NCBI GenBank assembly: GCA_016933965.1 | Contig: JAFGTS010000018.1 | Location: 1-45,382, forward strand | Length of the DNA stretch: 45,382 bases | Direction of reading: 5' to 3' | Origin: Deltaproteobacteria bacterium | Lineage (GTDB): Bacteria > Desulfobacterota > Syntrophia > Syntrophales > UBA2210 | Shown: one piece after another, positions 1-7,717 of the stretch | Position numbering within the stretch: the stretch's first letter is position 1 | Layout: each line of letters begins with the position of its first letter | The notes under the pieces: model-generated | Database searches by the model: none | The model's input: the letters and a program-made list of their open reading frames with translations, nothing else | What the model was told of the DNA's origin: nothing | Translations under genes and position numbers: made by a program

Positions 1-809
1 ATACCGTTCAGGGAGGACGCGATGGCGTCGTTCCTGATCCGGAGCTCCTCCTCCATCCGCTTGCGCTCCGTAATGTCCACAAAGGAACACATCATGCAGA
101 CCGGCTCGCCCCTCTCGTTCCTCACCAGGCTCGCCGACAGATAGGCCACGAATGCTTCTCCCTGTTTTTTTATACCGGAAACCTCGCCTTCCCAGCCCCC
201 TTCATTAAGAACGGTTTGAATGATCTCAAGCGCTTCATCTTCCGACTGGGCGAATTTCACGGCGGACTGACCGATCAGCTCGGCCGGATCGTCGCCACCC
301 CACAATCTCACCGCCGCTTCATTAACGGAAGTGATCGTCCCGTCCAGGCCGCCGATGGCGATACCGTTGATCGAGGAAGCGATGGCGTTATCCTTGATGC
401 GAAGCTCTTCTTCCATCATTTTCCGCTCGGTTATATCAATGAAGGAGCACATCATGCACAGCGGCCGGCCCTCTTCATCGGTCACGAGGTTCGCCGAAAG
501 GTGAACATTGATGATCGACCCGTCTTTCCTTCTCCCGGCAATCTCCCCCATCCACTGCCCCTCGTTATGAAGCGTGTTGAAGGCACGGGCCGCTTCTTCC
601 TGTGATTCCGCGAAAATGAACGCCGACCGGCCGATTATCTCTTCTTCTTCATAACCAAACAGGCTGAGGGCCGCCTCGTTCACGTATGTAACGGTACCTT
701 CAAGCGTCCCGATCGCCAATCCGTTGATCGACGAGGCAAGGACGCTTTCCCTGATCCGGCCGTCCAATTCGTTCCCGCCTTTTCTGCCGTTCCGTACCGA
801 ACGTTTCAT
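1..809 (-). CDS. Tandem PAS-domain sensory protein (N-terminal part)
   Basis: Only the first 269 residues lie in the window and the frame is still open at base 1. The ATG at 809 follows a strong AAGGAGAG ribosome site. After about 20 leader residues come two complete PAS units and the start of a third, with an exact period of 360 bp (120 residues): the SSxNG motif recurs at residues 26, 146 and 266. Each complete unit ends in a conserved CMMCSF(I/V)DITERK segment (Cys pairs 118/121 and 238/241) followed by an MEEELRI linker helix, the usual PAS-PAC junction. PAS units sense redox, ligands or light in histidine kinases and diguanylate cyclases; the output domain is outside the window, so the class is unknown. 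No membrane segment or signal peptide is visible, which suggests a cytoplasmic protein. Transcribed in the same direction as the reductase operon but 243 bp away from it. Confidence 0.85.
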   Translation of the reverse strand, partial: MKRSVRNGRKGGNELDGRIRESVLASSINGLAIGTLEGTVTYVNEAALSLFGYEEEEIIGRSAFIFAESQEEAARAFNTLHNEGQWMGEIAGRRKDGSIINVHLSANLVTDEEGRPLCMMCSFIDITERKMMEEELRIKDNAIASSINGIAIGGLDGTITSVNEAAVRLWGGDDPAELIGQSAVKFAQSEDEALEIIQTVLNEGGWEGEVSGIKKQGEAFVAYLSASLVRNERGEPVCMMCSFVDITERKRMEEELRIRNDAIASSLNG

Positions 810-1052
810 CTCCGCTCTCCTTGTTCCTGAAGTTGCTAAATCACGTGTTCTTTCGACACGCGATGATCCTCCCGGTCCCTTGTTTATACCGGATGATGCC
901 GCTATTATGAATCATTATGTTTGATTTTTAGGCTTACCTCCGAAAAAGTTGCCGTGAACCCTTGACCCCTCGAACCCTTAACACCTTAACCACTTTTCTG
1001 CACCGAAATGGGAGAAGAACCACTTTTTTTATCAATGGCGGATGTGAACGTT
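810..1052. other. Intergenic region between reductase operon and PAS gene
   Basis: This 243-bp gap holds no convincing gene. It contains the PAS gene leader and short repeats: GAACCCTT occurs at 956-963 and 972-979 (16-bp period), and AAAAGTGGTT occurs twice on the minus strand. A small inverted repeat CGTGT/ACACG lies at 844-860, upstream of the PAS start. No clear terminator hairpin with a T-tract follows the CooC-like gene. Confidence 0.5.
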
Positions 1053-1823
1053 TCAGTAACCGATTGACAGTCTGTGCAGGATGTTCCTGACGACCGTCAT
1101 GGAGGGGGCCGTGCGGGGGATTTCTGTAAGGGGTGTTCCCGATATGTCCAGATTCCTGATATGCTCGTCCTCGGGAATCCATCCAAGCAACTCGACGGGG
1201 CTGTCGCGCAAGACTTCGGACACTTCCCTGTCGCTGCGTCCCCTGTTCAGAACCAGACCGACTCCCCGGGGACTCAGGGCACGGTTATCATGAATGAGGT
1301 GCCATATGGTCCTGGAAACGGCGATGCCCTTCGCCGAAAGGTCCGAAACGATCAGGAGATAGTCGACCCGTTCCATCACTCTCCTGTTTATCTGCTCCAC
1401 CCCTGCTTCTCCATCTATGACGACGATATCGAAGTTCTCCGCCAGGTCGGCGATGATATCCCTGAGCAACGCGTTCACTCTGCAGTAGCACCCGGCATCC
1501 TCCGGTCTCCCGATCGCGAGAAGCGCCGTATTGCTTCCTTCCGCCAATGCGTGAAATACCTCATAATCAAGTAATTCCGAGACGACCGACCTGTCGTCGC
1601 CGGCCCTTTCGCGGAGCCTGCCGACAATTTCCCGGCGTATATCATCAATGGTTTTCAGCACGGTCACCCCGAGAGACAGGGCCAGTCCCGATGCAGGGTC
1701 GGCGTCGATGGCAAGGATCCTTTTCCGCAATTCCCGCGACATTTCGGCCACCAGCAGCGCCGCCAGCGACGTCTTCCCGACACCGCCCTTGCCGCAAACC
1801 GCTATTGTCTTGATCTCGTTCAT
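1053..1823 (-). CDS. CooC-type metallocentre maturation ATPase
   Basis: A 256-residue MinD/NifH-superfamily ATPase. It has a deviant Walker A motif GKGGVGKTS (residues 11-19), the switch motif IDADP (39-43) and a VVIDGEAG Walker B-like segment near 134-141. It also has a GCYC motif giving Cys112 and Cys114, the CxC pair that in CooC of CO dehydrogenase maturation binds nickel at the dimer interface. The start was set at ATG 1823, preceded by GAGGAAAT; an upstream GTG at 1853 overlaps the stop of the preceding gene and lacks a ribosome site. It is the last gene of the operon. No CO dehydrogenase gene is nearby, so its client is probably one of the iron-sulfur enzymes encoded upstream (inference). 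It could also be a generic ParA-like ATPase, but the CxC makes the CooC subgroup the better call. Confidence 0.8.
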   Translation of the reverse strand: MNEIKTIAVCGKGGVGKTSLAALLVAEMSRELRKRILAIDADPASGLALSLGVTVLKTIDDIRREIVGRLRERAGDDRSVVSELLDYEVFHALAEGSNTALLAIGRPEDAGCYCRVNALLRDIIADLAENFDIVVIDGEAGVEQINRRVMERVDYLLIVSDLSAKGIAVSRTIWHLIHDNRALSPRGVGLVLNRGRSDREVSEVLRDSPVELLGWIPEDEHIRNLDISGTPLTEIPRTAPSMTVVRNILHRLSIGY

Positions 1824-1852
1824 GGCACATTTCCTCGCCCGGAGCGGTCGCA

Positions 1853-2626
1853 CTATCCGGTCCGGGCGGCCAGGACGGCCGCGCCCAGGGCCCCCACGAT
1901 CTGAGGATCGCAGGGCACCCGTTGCACCTGCAATCCGATCGCCTCCTGAAGGGCGGAGAACATACCCTCATTCTTCGCCACACCGCCGGTCATCGTGATG
2001 TCTTCCTCCGGATCGATCCCCCGTGCGAGGGATGCAATGCGATGCGCCATGGCACGGTGAAGACCGCTGACGATATCGGGGATGTCGCGCCCCGCGTTGA
2101 CCAGTGAGATGATCTCTGTCTCAGCGAATACGACGCATTGATTTGAGATACCAACGGGGTTCGACGATCGATACGCCGGTGTGCCCATCTCTTCAAAGTC
2201 GATGTCGAGTGCGTTCGCCATGATCTCAAGGAACCGTCCCGTTCCGGAGGCGCATTTATCGTTATAGACATAGCGCAGGATGTTCCCCTTGTCATCCATA
2301 CGCATGGCCTTGGCGTCCTGACCTCCCACGTCGATAACCATGCGCACCGAAGGAAGCAGCCATATGGCACCCGTCCCGTGGCAGAGGATTTCCGACTCCA
2401 CGTCATCGGCAAAGGGGATCCTGTTCCTGCCGTATCCCGTGCCGAAGCAGCGTTCCACCCGATGTCGCTCCAAACCCGCTTTTTCAAGGACCTTCCTCAT
2501 GACGTCGACGGCCGAATCCTCCGGTTGCGGTTTCGAGCGTATCACCGCTGACGCGGCGATGGTATCGGAGTCAAGTATGACGGCCTTGGCGGTGAGAGAA
2601 CCGATATCACATCCCGCGGTGATCAT
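1853..2626 (-). CDS. HgdC/BcrD-family ATPase activator, paralogue 2
   Basis: A 257-residue member of the ASKHA-fold activators of 2-hydroxyacyl-CoA dehydratases and class I benzoyl-CoA reductases. These couple ATP hydrolysis to injection of one low-potential electron into the partner enzyme. Visible motifs: phosphate-1 loop GCDIGSLTAKAV at the N-terminus, phosphate-2 VIDVGGQDAKAM, the first cluster cysteine in NDKCASGTGRFLE, the second in NQCVVFAETEI, and the adenosine-site TGGVAKN. Each subunit supplies two Cys to one [4Fe-4S] cluster bridging the dimer, and both are present. The ATG overlaps the stop of the upstream paralogue by four bases (ATGA), so translation is coupled. With paralogue 1 it may form a heterodimer as in BcrA/BcrD, rather than the homodimer of HgdC. 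Confidence 0.9.
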   Translation of the reverse strand: MITAGCDIGSLTAKAVILDSDTIAASAVIRSKPQPEDSAVDVMRKVLEKAGLERHRVERCFGTGYGRNRIPFADDVESEILCHGTGAIWLLPSVRMVIDVGGQDAKAMRMDDKGNILRYVYNDKCASGTGRFLEIMANALDIDFEEMGTPAYRSSNPVGISNQCVVFAETEIISLVNAGRDIPDIVSGLHRAMAHRIASLARGIDPEEDITMTGGVAKNEGMFSALQEAIGLQVQRVPCDPQIVGALGAAVLAARTG

Positions 2627-3408
2627 TGTGCACTCCTTGCGCTTTTCTGTGCCTCAACGGCGGCTCCCAGGGCACCGATGAGCTGGGGATCGATCCGGTG
2701 ACGCTTCATTCGTATTCCAAGCAGTCCCTCAAGGGCGGCCACAACAGCGGTATTTTTCGCCACGCCGCCCGACATGCATACCTCCCGCTCGACACCGACA
2801 CTATTGGCAAGTATGGCCACCCGGTTCGCCATTGCCTGGTTCACGGCGGCGGCGACATCCTCGATCGATGCCCCGGCATTCAGGTGATGAATGACCTCCG
2901 CCTGTGCCCACACCGTACAGGTTGATGCCAGCGACAGCGGCCGCCGTGACCGCGCCGACAGCGGTCCCAACTGATCGATCGGCAGTCCCAGGACATCGGC
3001 CATCACTTCCAGGAACCTTCCCGTTCCCGCGGCACACTTGTCGTTCGTGATGAACTTGACGATCCTGCCGTCACTGTCCATTTTCATTGCCTTGCAGTCC
3101 TGGCCGCCGATATCGATCACCGTTCTCACCGACGGGAGCACCCAGCGCGCCCCCGTTCCATGGCAGCTTATTTCCGAAACGGCCCTCTGTACGAAAGGTA
3201 TTCGGTCCCTTCCGTACCCCGTACCCACACAGTAACTGATGGAATCCTTCGACAGACCGGCAGTGCCGAGCGCCTCTTCCATGACGGCCAGTGCCGAGTC
3301 CTCAGGTCGCGCCCGTGATCTGATCATCGCCGCCCCGAGTATTTTTCGCTCATTCAGAATAACCGCCTTTGCCGTGAGTGACCCCACGTCACATCCCGCC
3401 ACGATCAT
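2623..3408 (-). CDS. HgdC/BcrD-family ATPase activator, paralogue 1
   Basis: A 261-residue activator with the same domain plan as its downstream neighbour. It has GCDVGSLTAKAV (phosphate-1), VIDIGGQDCKAM (phosphate-2), NDKCAAGTGRFLE and STCTVWAQAEV (the two [4Fe-4S] cysteines), and SGGVAKN. It differs at many surface positions and in the stretch after the first Cys (PLSARSRRPLSLAST against PAYRSSNPVGISN), so the pair is an old duplication, not a recent copy. The length matches HgdC (about 260) and not the longer BcrA (about 440). It overlaps the upstream BcrB-like gene by four bases. Two dissimilar activators plus three catalytic-type subunits resembles class I benzoyl-CoA reductase composition more than HgdABC; the substrate is not determined by sequence. 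Confidence 0.9.
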   Translation of the reverse strand: MIVAGCDVGSLTAKAVILNERKILGAAMIRSRARPEDSALAVMEEALGTAGLSKDSISYCVGTGYGRDRIPFVQRAVSEISCHGTGARWVLPSVRTVIDIGGQDCKAMKMDSDGRIVKFITNDKCAAGTGRFLEVMADVLGLPIDQLGPLSARSRRPLSLASTCTVWAQAEVIHHLNAGASIEDVAAAVNQAMANRVAILANSVGVEREVCMSGGVAKNTAVVAALEGLLGIRMKRHRIDPQLIGALGAAVEAQKSARSAQ

Positions 3409-4808
3409 ACGCCGATCCTCCGCAGGTGAATGAATTCTTCGATCCTGTCCGTTATGGCCTCCCAGGACTGTATCCGGTCGTCAAAGGCATCCGCGTACAG
3501 AACGAGCGCGGGAATACCCAGGCGCTCAAGATCGCGGGCCAGCAGCTTCACCATCCCCCAGGTGTTCCTGCACCCCATGGTACCGATATAGGCCACGAAG
3601 TCGGCTTTGAAAAGGCGCGCTGCACAAATGGTATCATCAAGCCACATGTGAGGGGCATCGTAGGGCCCCCTGATCTGTTTCACCATGGGCATCCGCGACA
3701 TCTGGCCGGCCAGGGAACCTATCATGTCATCAAGTGTCCCTGTTTCGATCCGGTATCCCTCTTCCTCGCGGCCGCGGGCGTAGCAGGCATCCTCCTGCCA
3801 AAAGGTAAAGAGCATGGACCCGAGATGGGTTATGTCGTGGTCATTCAGCCAGCTCCAGAAGCGCATGTCCGTCGTGTAATGATCGATATAACAGAAGAGC
3901 CCCCGTGCCCGTTCTCTTCCCGTGGTGGTGCCCGCGATCCCCCGTTTCGCGTTCTCACGTGCCCTTTTCACCATGGACCGCAGGAGTTCGGTGTACTCAG
4001 GGGTTCCTCCCATCATGAATTTTCCCCCGTAGAGCATCAGATCATAGATGCCGGGGGCGGGGGCGGGAACAAGTCTCTGGAGTTCCATGAGCTCGCAGGA
4101 GATCTCATCCTGTATACGGGTCTCCTGCAGGATATCGGACAGGACTGTTTCCTGAAGCGTCCGGCCCGTCTGTTCTTCGAGAAAGGATATGAGATGCCGG
4201 AAATCGCGGTGGTGATATGCGTTCGCCCGCTCATCAGCAAGTGTCGGCGGATAGTTCAACTGAAAGAACGGTACATCAAGGTACGCCCCGGCAAAGGCGA
4301 AGGAATTGGCATTGGTGTCACAGATACCCGGTGAATCGCAGACAATGAAATCGGGCCGCACGGCAAGGCCGGCAAGGACGGCCCCCAGGGCCCCCCTCTG
4401 AGCGGAACAGGATGTTTCCGTAAATCCGACCTCGCAGCAGTAATCAAGGTACTCGGCCGTTCCCCGCCTGAGGACGAACGTTCCCAGAACGGTGAGCGCT
4501 TCCAGGCACATCGGGACCACGTCAAAGGCATAGAGGATCGGTGTGGCGACGCAGAAAGATGTGAGGGCTATTCTTTTTCCCCGTTCTTTCGCTTCGATAC
4601 ACTGCCGCAGGTACCGGGCAAGAAGTTTCAGGAGAAGAACGCCCTCCCGCCCGCACCGCACCAGCGCATCGAGAACCTCTCTGAAATGGGGGACCAGGGA
4701 AATAAGAGCTCTGTATTCCTTTGCGGTTCCATCATCGCTTCCGGCAGCGTTCTCAAGGATGCTCCAGAGCATCCAGTCATAATTGTATTCCGTCGTTTCC
4801 TGTTTCAC
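3405..4808 (-). CDS. BcrB/HgdA-like catalytic subunit, copy 2
   Basis: A 467-residue protein of the benzoyl-CoA reductase / 2-hydroxyacyl-CoA dehydratase D-component family. Candidate iron-sulfur cysteines sit in conserved contexts: TETSCSAQRG, DFIVCDSPGICDTNAN and GTMGCRNTWG. It aligns over its whole length with the 476-residue copy upstream, about two-thirds identical by eye, beginning with (M/V)KQETxEYxYDW. That alignment and an AGGGAG site fix the start at GTG 4808; a longer frame to 4874 would run into the small upstream gene. Its own C-terminus overlaps the activator gene by four bases. Known relatives bind the acyl-CoA and a [4Fe-4S] or double-cubane cluster and receive electrons from the activator. 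Which of the two copies is catalytic, or whether they form a heteromer, cannot be told here. Confidence 0.85.
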   Translation of the reverse strand: MKQETTEYNYDWMLWSILENAAGSDDGTAKEYRALISLVPHFREVLDALVRCGREGVLLLKLLARYLRQCIEAKERGKRIALTSFCVATPILYAFDVVPMCLEALTVLGTFVLRRGTAEYLDYCCEVGFTETSCSAQRGALGAVLAGLAVRPDFIVCDSPGICDTNANSFAFAGAYLDVPFFQLNYPPTLADERANAYHHRDFRHLISFLEEQTGRTLQETVLSDILQETRIQDEISCELMELQRLVPAPAPGIYDLMLYGGKFMMGGTPEYTELLRSMVKRARENAKRGIAGTTTGRERARGLFCYIDHYTTDMRFWSWLNDHDITHLGSMLFTFWQEDACYARGREEEGYRIETGTLDDMIGSLAGQMSRMPMVKQIRGPYDAPHMWLDDTICAARLFKADFVAYIGTMGCRNTWGMVKLLARDLERLGIPALVLYADAFDDRIQSWEAITDRIEEFIHLRRIGV

Positions 4809-4816
4809 GCTTCTCC

Positions 4817-5047
4817 CTACAGGGTCATGCTGATCGCTGCGCCGTCCGTGATCCTCCGCACGTAGAGCCGGCATCGTTCCTTCAGAATCTGCAGGTCCGT
4901 TGTTCGTTCGATTTTTTTCAGGGAACCGAGGGCCTGTTCGTGGAACAGGGTCAACGCATCAATGGCCCGCTGCCGTTCCACGAGAACGCGGGAGGCGTCC
5001 AGTGCCATCCCCGTCAGGACTTCCAACGCTATAGTTTCCTTTTCCAT
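4817..5047 (-). CDS. Small helical protein between the two BcrB-like genes
   Basis: A 76-residue protein I do not recognise. It is charged and predicted almost all alpha-helical (for example SRVLVERQRAIDALTLFHEQ), with one Cys near the C-terminus, no signal peptide and no membrane helix. The start was placed at ATG 5047 after GAAGGGAAAGAA; an in-frame ATG at 5071 would add eight residues. Its stop lies only eight bases before the GTG of the next gene, whose ribosome site overlaps this stop, so it sits well inside the transcript and is probably translated. Its position between two homologous large subunits suggests an assembly or small accessory subunit; that is inference only. Confidence 0.6.
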   Translation of the reverse strand: MEKETIALEVLTGMALDASRVLVERQRAIDALTLFHEQALGSLKKIERTTDLQILKERCRLYVRRITDGAAISMTL

Positions 5048-5072
5048 ACCGTTCTTTCCCTTCAACCGCATG

Positions 5073-6503
5073 TTATCCGCTGCTTACCAGACCGGGTTCA
5101 CCGGACGTCAAGCCGCGGAGATGGAGAAACTCACCGATCCGATCCGTCACCGCTTCCCATGACTGGATCCGGTCGTCGAAGGCATCGGCATAGAGGATGA
5201 GGGTCGGTATTCCACGGCGCTCCAGATCACGGGCCAGGAGCTTCACCATCCCCCAGGTATTCCTGCATCCCATGGTCCCGATGTAGGCAACGAAATCGGC
5301 CTTCAGAAGGCGGGTGAACAGCATCGTGTCATCCAGCCACATGTGCGGCGCATCGTACGGTCCGCGTATGGATTTGACCATGGGCATCCGCGACATCTGG
5401 GCCGCCAGGGAATCGATCATGGCATCGACCGAATCGGTGCGGACGGCGTAGGCGGCCTCGGTCCGTCCAGCGGCATAGATGGCATCCTCCTGCCAGAAGG
5501 AACTGAGAATACATCCCAGGTGGGCTATTTCACGCGATTCCAGCCAGCGCCAGAAGCGCAGGTCCGTCGTGTAGTGGTCTATGTATGAGAAAAATCCCCG
5601 TACCCGCTCCCCGCCGGACCGTGAACCCGCAACGCCACGGGCAGCGTTCTCCCGCACCCGTTCGAGCATCAGTTCCAGAAGCTCGGTGAAATCACTGGTG
5701 CCGCTCATCAGAAAGGTCCCCGAATACAGAAAGAGATTAAATATGTTGGGAACGGGGCTCGGCGTGAGCCGCTGAAATTCCGTCAGTTCACAGATGAGCT
5801 CGTCCTGTTTCCGAACTTCCTCAAGAACCTCACGAAGCCGGTCGATATCGAGCGTCTTTTTCGTCTGTTCCTCGAGGAACGAGACAAGGCACCTGAAATC
5901 GGCCTGATGGTAGCGTCGCGCACGCTCATCGGCCAATGTCGGCGGGTGATTCAACTGGAAGAAAGGGATGTCGAGATAGGCCGACGCGAAGGCATAGGAA
6001 TTCGCATTGGTATCGCAAATGCCGGGAGAATCGCAGACGATGAAATCAGGCCGGACCCCCAGTCCCGCCAGATACGCACCCAGCGCCCCGCGCTGGGAGG
6101 AGCACGATGTCTCCGTAAAACCCACCTCGGAGCAATAATCGAGGAATTCACCGGTTCCCCGCTTGAAGATGAACGTCCCCAGGACGGTCATCGCCTCCAC
6201 GACGATGGGAACCACGTCAAAGGCATACAGAACCGGGGTGGAGAAACAGAAGGTGGTGAAGGCGACCTTTCTGCCTTCATCATGAGCCGTCAGGCACCGC
6301 TTCAGGTAACGGGCCATCAGTTTCATCAGACAGATACCCGCCTCACCCTGGCGTATTATCTCATCGAGGGCCTCCCTGAAGTGGGGGATCAGGGTGAGCA
6401 GCGATTCATATTCCTTCACGCTGCCGTCGTGGGTCACCGACGCATTCTCGATGATAGTCCATAATATCCAGTCGTACTGATATTCCTTTGTTTCCTGTTT
6501 CAT
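5073..6503 (-). CDS. BcrB/HgdA-like catalytic subunit, copy 1
   Basis: A 476-residue member of the same family as the 467-residue copy downstream. Cysteines in family-typical contexts are Cys124 and Cys134 (LDYCSEVGFTETSCSSQRG), Cys157 and Cys163 (VCDSPGICDTNAN) and Cys413 (GTMGCRNTWG), enough for cluster ligation. The ATG at 6503 follows GGGAAGGA. The protein is soluble and has no signal peptide. The two copies share even the unusual PHMWLDDT and YADAFDDRIQSWE segments, so they are paralogues by tandem duplication around the small gene at 4817. Expected role: acyl-CoA binding and cluster-bearing partner of the BcrC/HgdB-like subunit encoded just upstream. Alternative reading: one copy serves as a scaffold or as a second isoenzyme with different acyl specificity. 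Confidence 0.87.
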   Translation of the reverse strand: MKQETKEYQYDWILWTIIENASVTHDGSVKEYESLLTLIPHFREALDEIIRQGEAGICLMKLMARYLKRCLTAHDEGRKVAFTTFCFSTPVLYAFDVVPIVVEAMTVLGTFIFKRGTGEFLDYCSEVGFTETSCSSQRGALGAYLAGLGVRPDFIVCDSPGICDTNANSYAFASAYLDIPFFQLNHPPTLADERARRYHQADFRCLVSFLEEQTKKTLDIDRLREVLEEVRKQDELICELTEFQRLTPSPVPNIFNLFLYSGTFLMSGTSDFTELLELMLERVRENAARGVAGSRSGGERVRGFFSYIDHYTTDLRFWRWLESREIAHLGCILSSFWQEDAIYAAGRTEAAYAVRTDSVDAMIDSLAAQMSRMPMVKSIRGPYDAPHMWLDDTMLFTRLLKADFVAYIGTMGCRNTWGMVKLLARDLERRGIPTLILYADAFDDRIQSWEAVTDRIGEFLHLRGLTSGEPGLVSSG

Positions 6504-6580
6504 CGATCCTTCCCGGTGTCAGTACATCCCGTCGAGATCCACGACTGCTGTACGACACCCGTTTTCTACAATGACGGACG

Positions 6581-7717
6581 CTAACCCAGCCGCTCCATGA
6601 AAGCATCGATCCGCATCTTGAGCCGGCCCGTTTCGACAAGAGGGCCGTACTCACGTTCTATCCTCATGCAGGGAACCCCCTCCGCCTCGAGGTCACGCTC
6701 GAATATCCCGTTCTCAGAACCGTGAAGGTCGCAGAACCGGATATTCTGAAGGATGACCCCGTCGACCCGGGCCTCGCGAATCCGCCTTCGCAAAACCTGC
6801 AATCTGTCCTTATAATAGCCGAACATGCGGGGGCAATAGGAATGCTGCAGGTAGCGACGGGTCAGCGCTTTCAGCGGTTCATCACTCTCATCCACCAGGT
6901 CGGCGTAGGACCGGAAACCGAAACAGAGCGTATCCGCAACGATGAGACCTCCCGAATCTTCGATGACATCCATGAAACCGACATCATCGTTGACACTCCC
7001 AACCAGCATGAGCCGCTTCCTCCCCTCCGAAATATCCCGAGCTTCTCTTTCCAGGGAGTCCAGAGTTCCTTCAAGCAGCTCGCGGTATGAACCCCGGGGC
7101 ATGGCGGAACCCGCCACCAGCACAGCCAGTGCATCGCTTCCCGAGAGAAGGACTGTATCGCCCGTTCTCAGCCGGTCCATCCTGCAGAGCAGACGGCGAA
7201 TTCCGTTATAAAGCCCTATCGCTTCGGCAACGGCGTCATCGGTGATCGTCAGATCAAAATATTGTTCGAGGCTCTCCTTGAAGATCACCGTTTCCTCTTC
7301 AAACCAGGAGATGCTGTAATCGGTCACCTTGTGCGGCACGCCGAAGTAATGAAAATAGCCCGGCAGACTTCCCTGATAATCTTCACCCGCCTTTCTCCAG
7401 CATTCATCAAGCCTCCTCATCGAATCACATCCCGGGACAATAACGGCGCCGTCCAGGAATTCATACCGCCCCTCTCCCGCCAGTTGCAGTATACATTTCG
7501 GAAAACTGCATATCACGGGACCGAAGTACGTGTCGCCCACGGAAAGGGACGTTGTGCCGACACCACGGAACCGGAAGGGCAGCATGCCCGCCGCGTGAAT
7601 GATCTCTTCCGGAAGGTAGGTACAGGGAAAGCCGATCACCTTTCCACCCGATCCCTTCCATTTCTCGACAAAGGGATTGTTGAGGGTCCGGGCCATGGTC
7701 CTGAAAGTATCAATCAT
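6581..7717 (-). CDS. BcrC/HgdB-like subunit of the reductase/dehydratase
   Basis: A 378-residue protein of the 2-hydroxyglutaryl-CoA dehydratase D-component family. It begins with the family hallmark GFPCTYLPEEIIHAAG (residues about 29-44). Further cysteines lie in PVICSFPKC, VPGCDSMRRLDEC, YCPRMF and NIRFCDLHGSE; in HgdB and BcrC the equivalents of the first, the GCDS-type and the FCD-type cysteines hold the [4Fe-4S] or double-cubane cluster. The length fits BcrC (about 385). Its ATG overlaps the end of the preceding unknown gene by eight bases, so the helical proteins and the reductase are translationally coupled. With one BcrC-like and two BcrB-like subunits plus two activators, the operon encodes more components than any standard dehydratase set that I know. 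Confidence 0.88.
   Translation of the reverse strand: MIDTFRTMARTLNNPFVEKWKGSGGKVIGFPCTYLPEEIIHAAGMLPFRFRGVGTTSLSVGDTYFGPVICSFPKCILQLAGEGRYEFLDGAVIVPGCDSMRRLDECWRKAGEDYQGSLPGYFHYFGVPHKVTDYSISWFEEETVIFKESLEQYFDLTITDDAVAEAIGLYNGIRRLLCRMDRLRTGDTVLLSGSDALAVLVAGSAMPRGSYRELLEGTLDSLEREARDISEGRKRLMLVGSVNDDVGFMDVIEDSGGLIVADTLCFGFRSYADLVDESDEPLKALTRRYLQHSYCPRMFGYYKDRLQVLRRRIREARVDGVILQNIRFCDLHGSENGIFERDLEAEGVPCMRIEREYGPLVETGRLKMRIDAFMERLG

Noticed and set aside
3378-4334. Long plus-strand open frame (318 codons) opposite the BcrB-like gene
   Set aside because: It is antisense to a well-supported family member and its translation has no recognisable motif. Several similar long antisense frames in this GC-rich operon have the same explanation.
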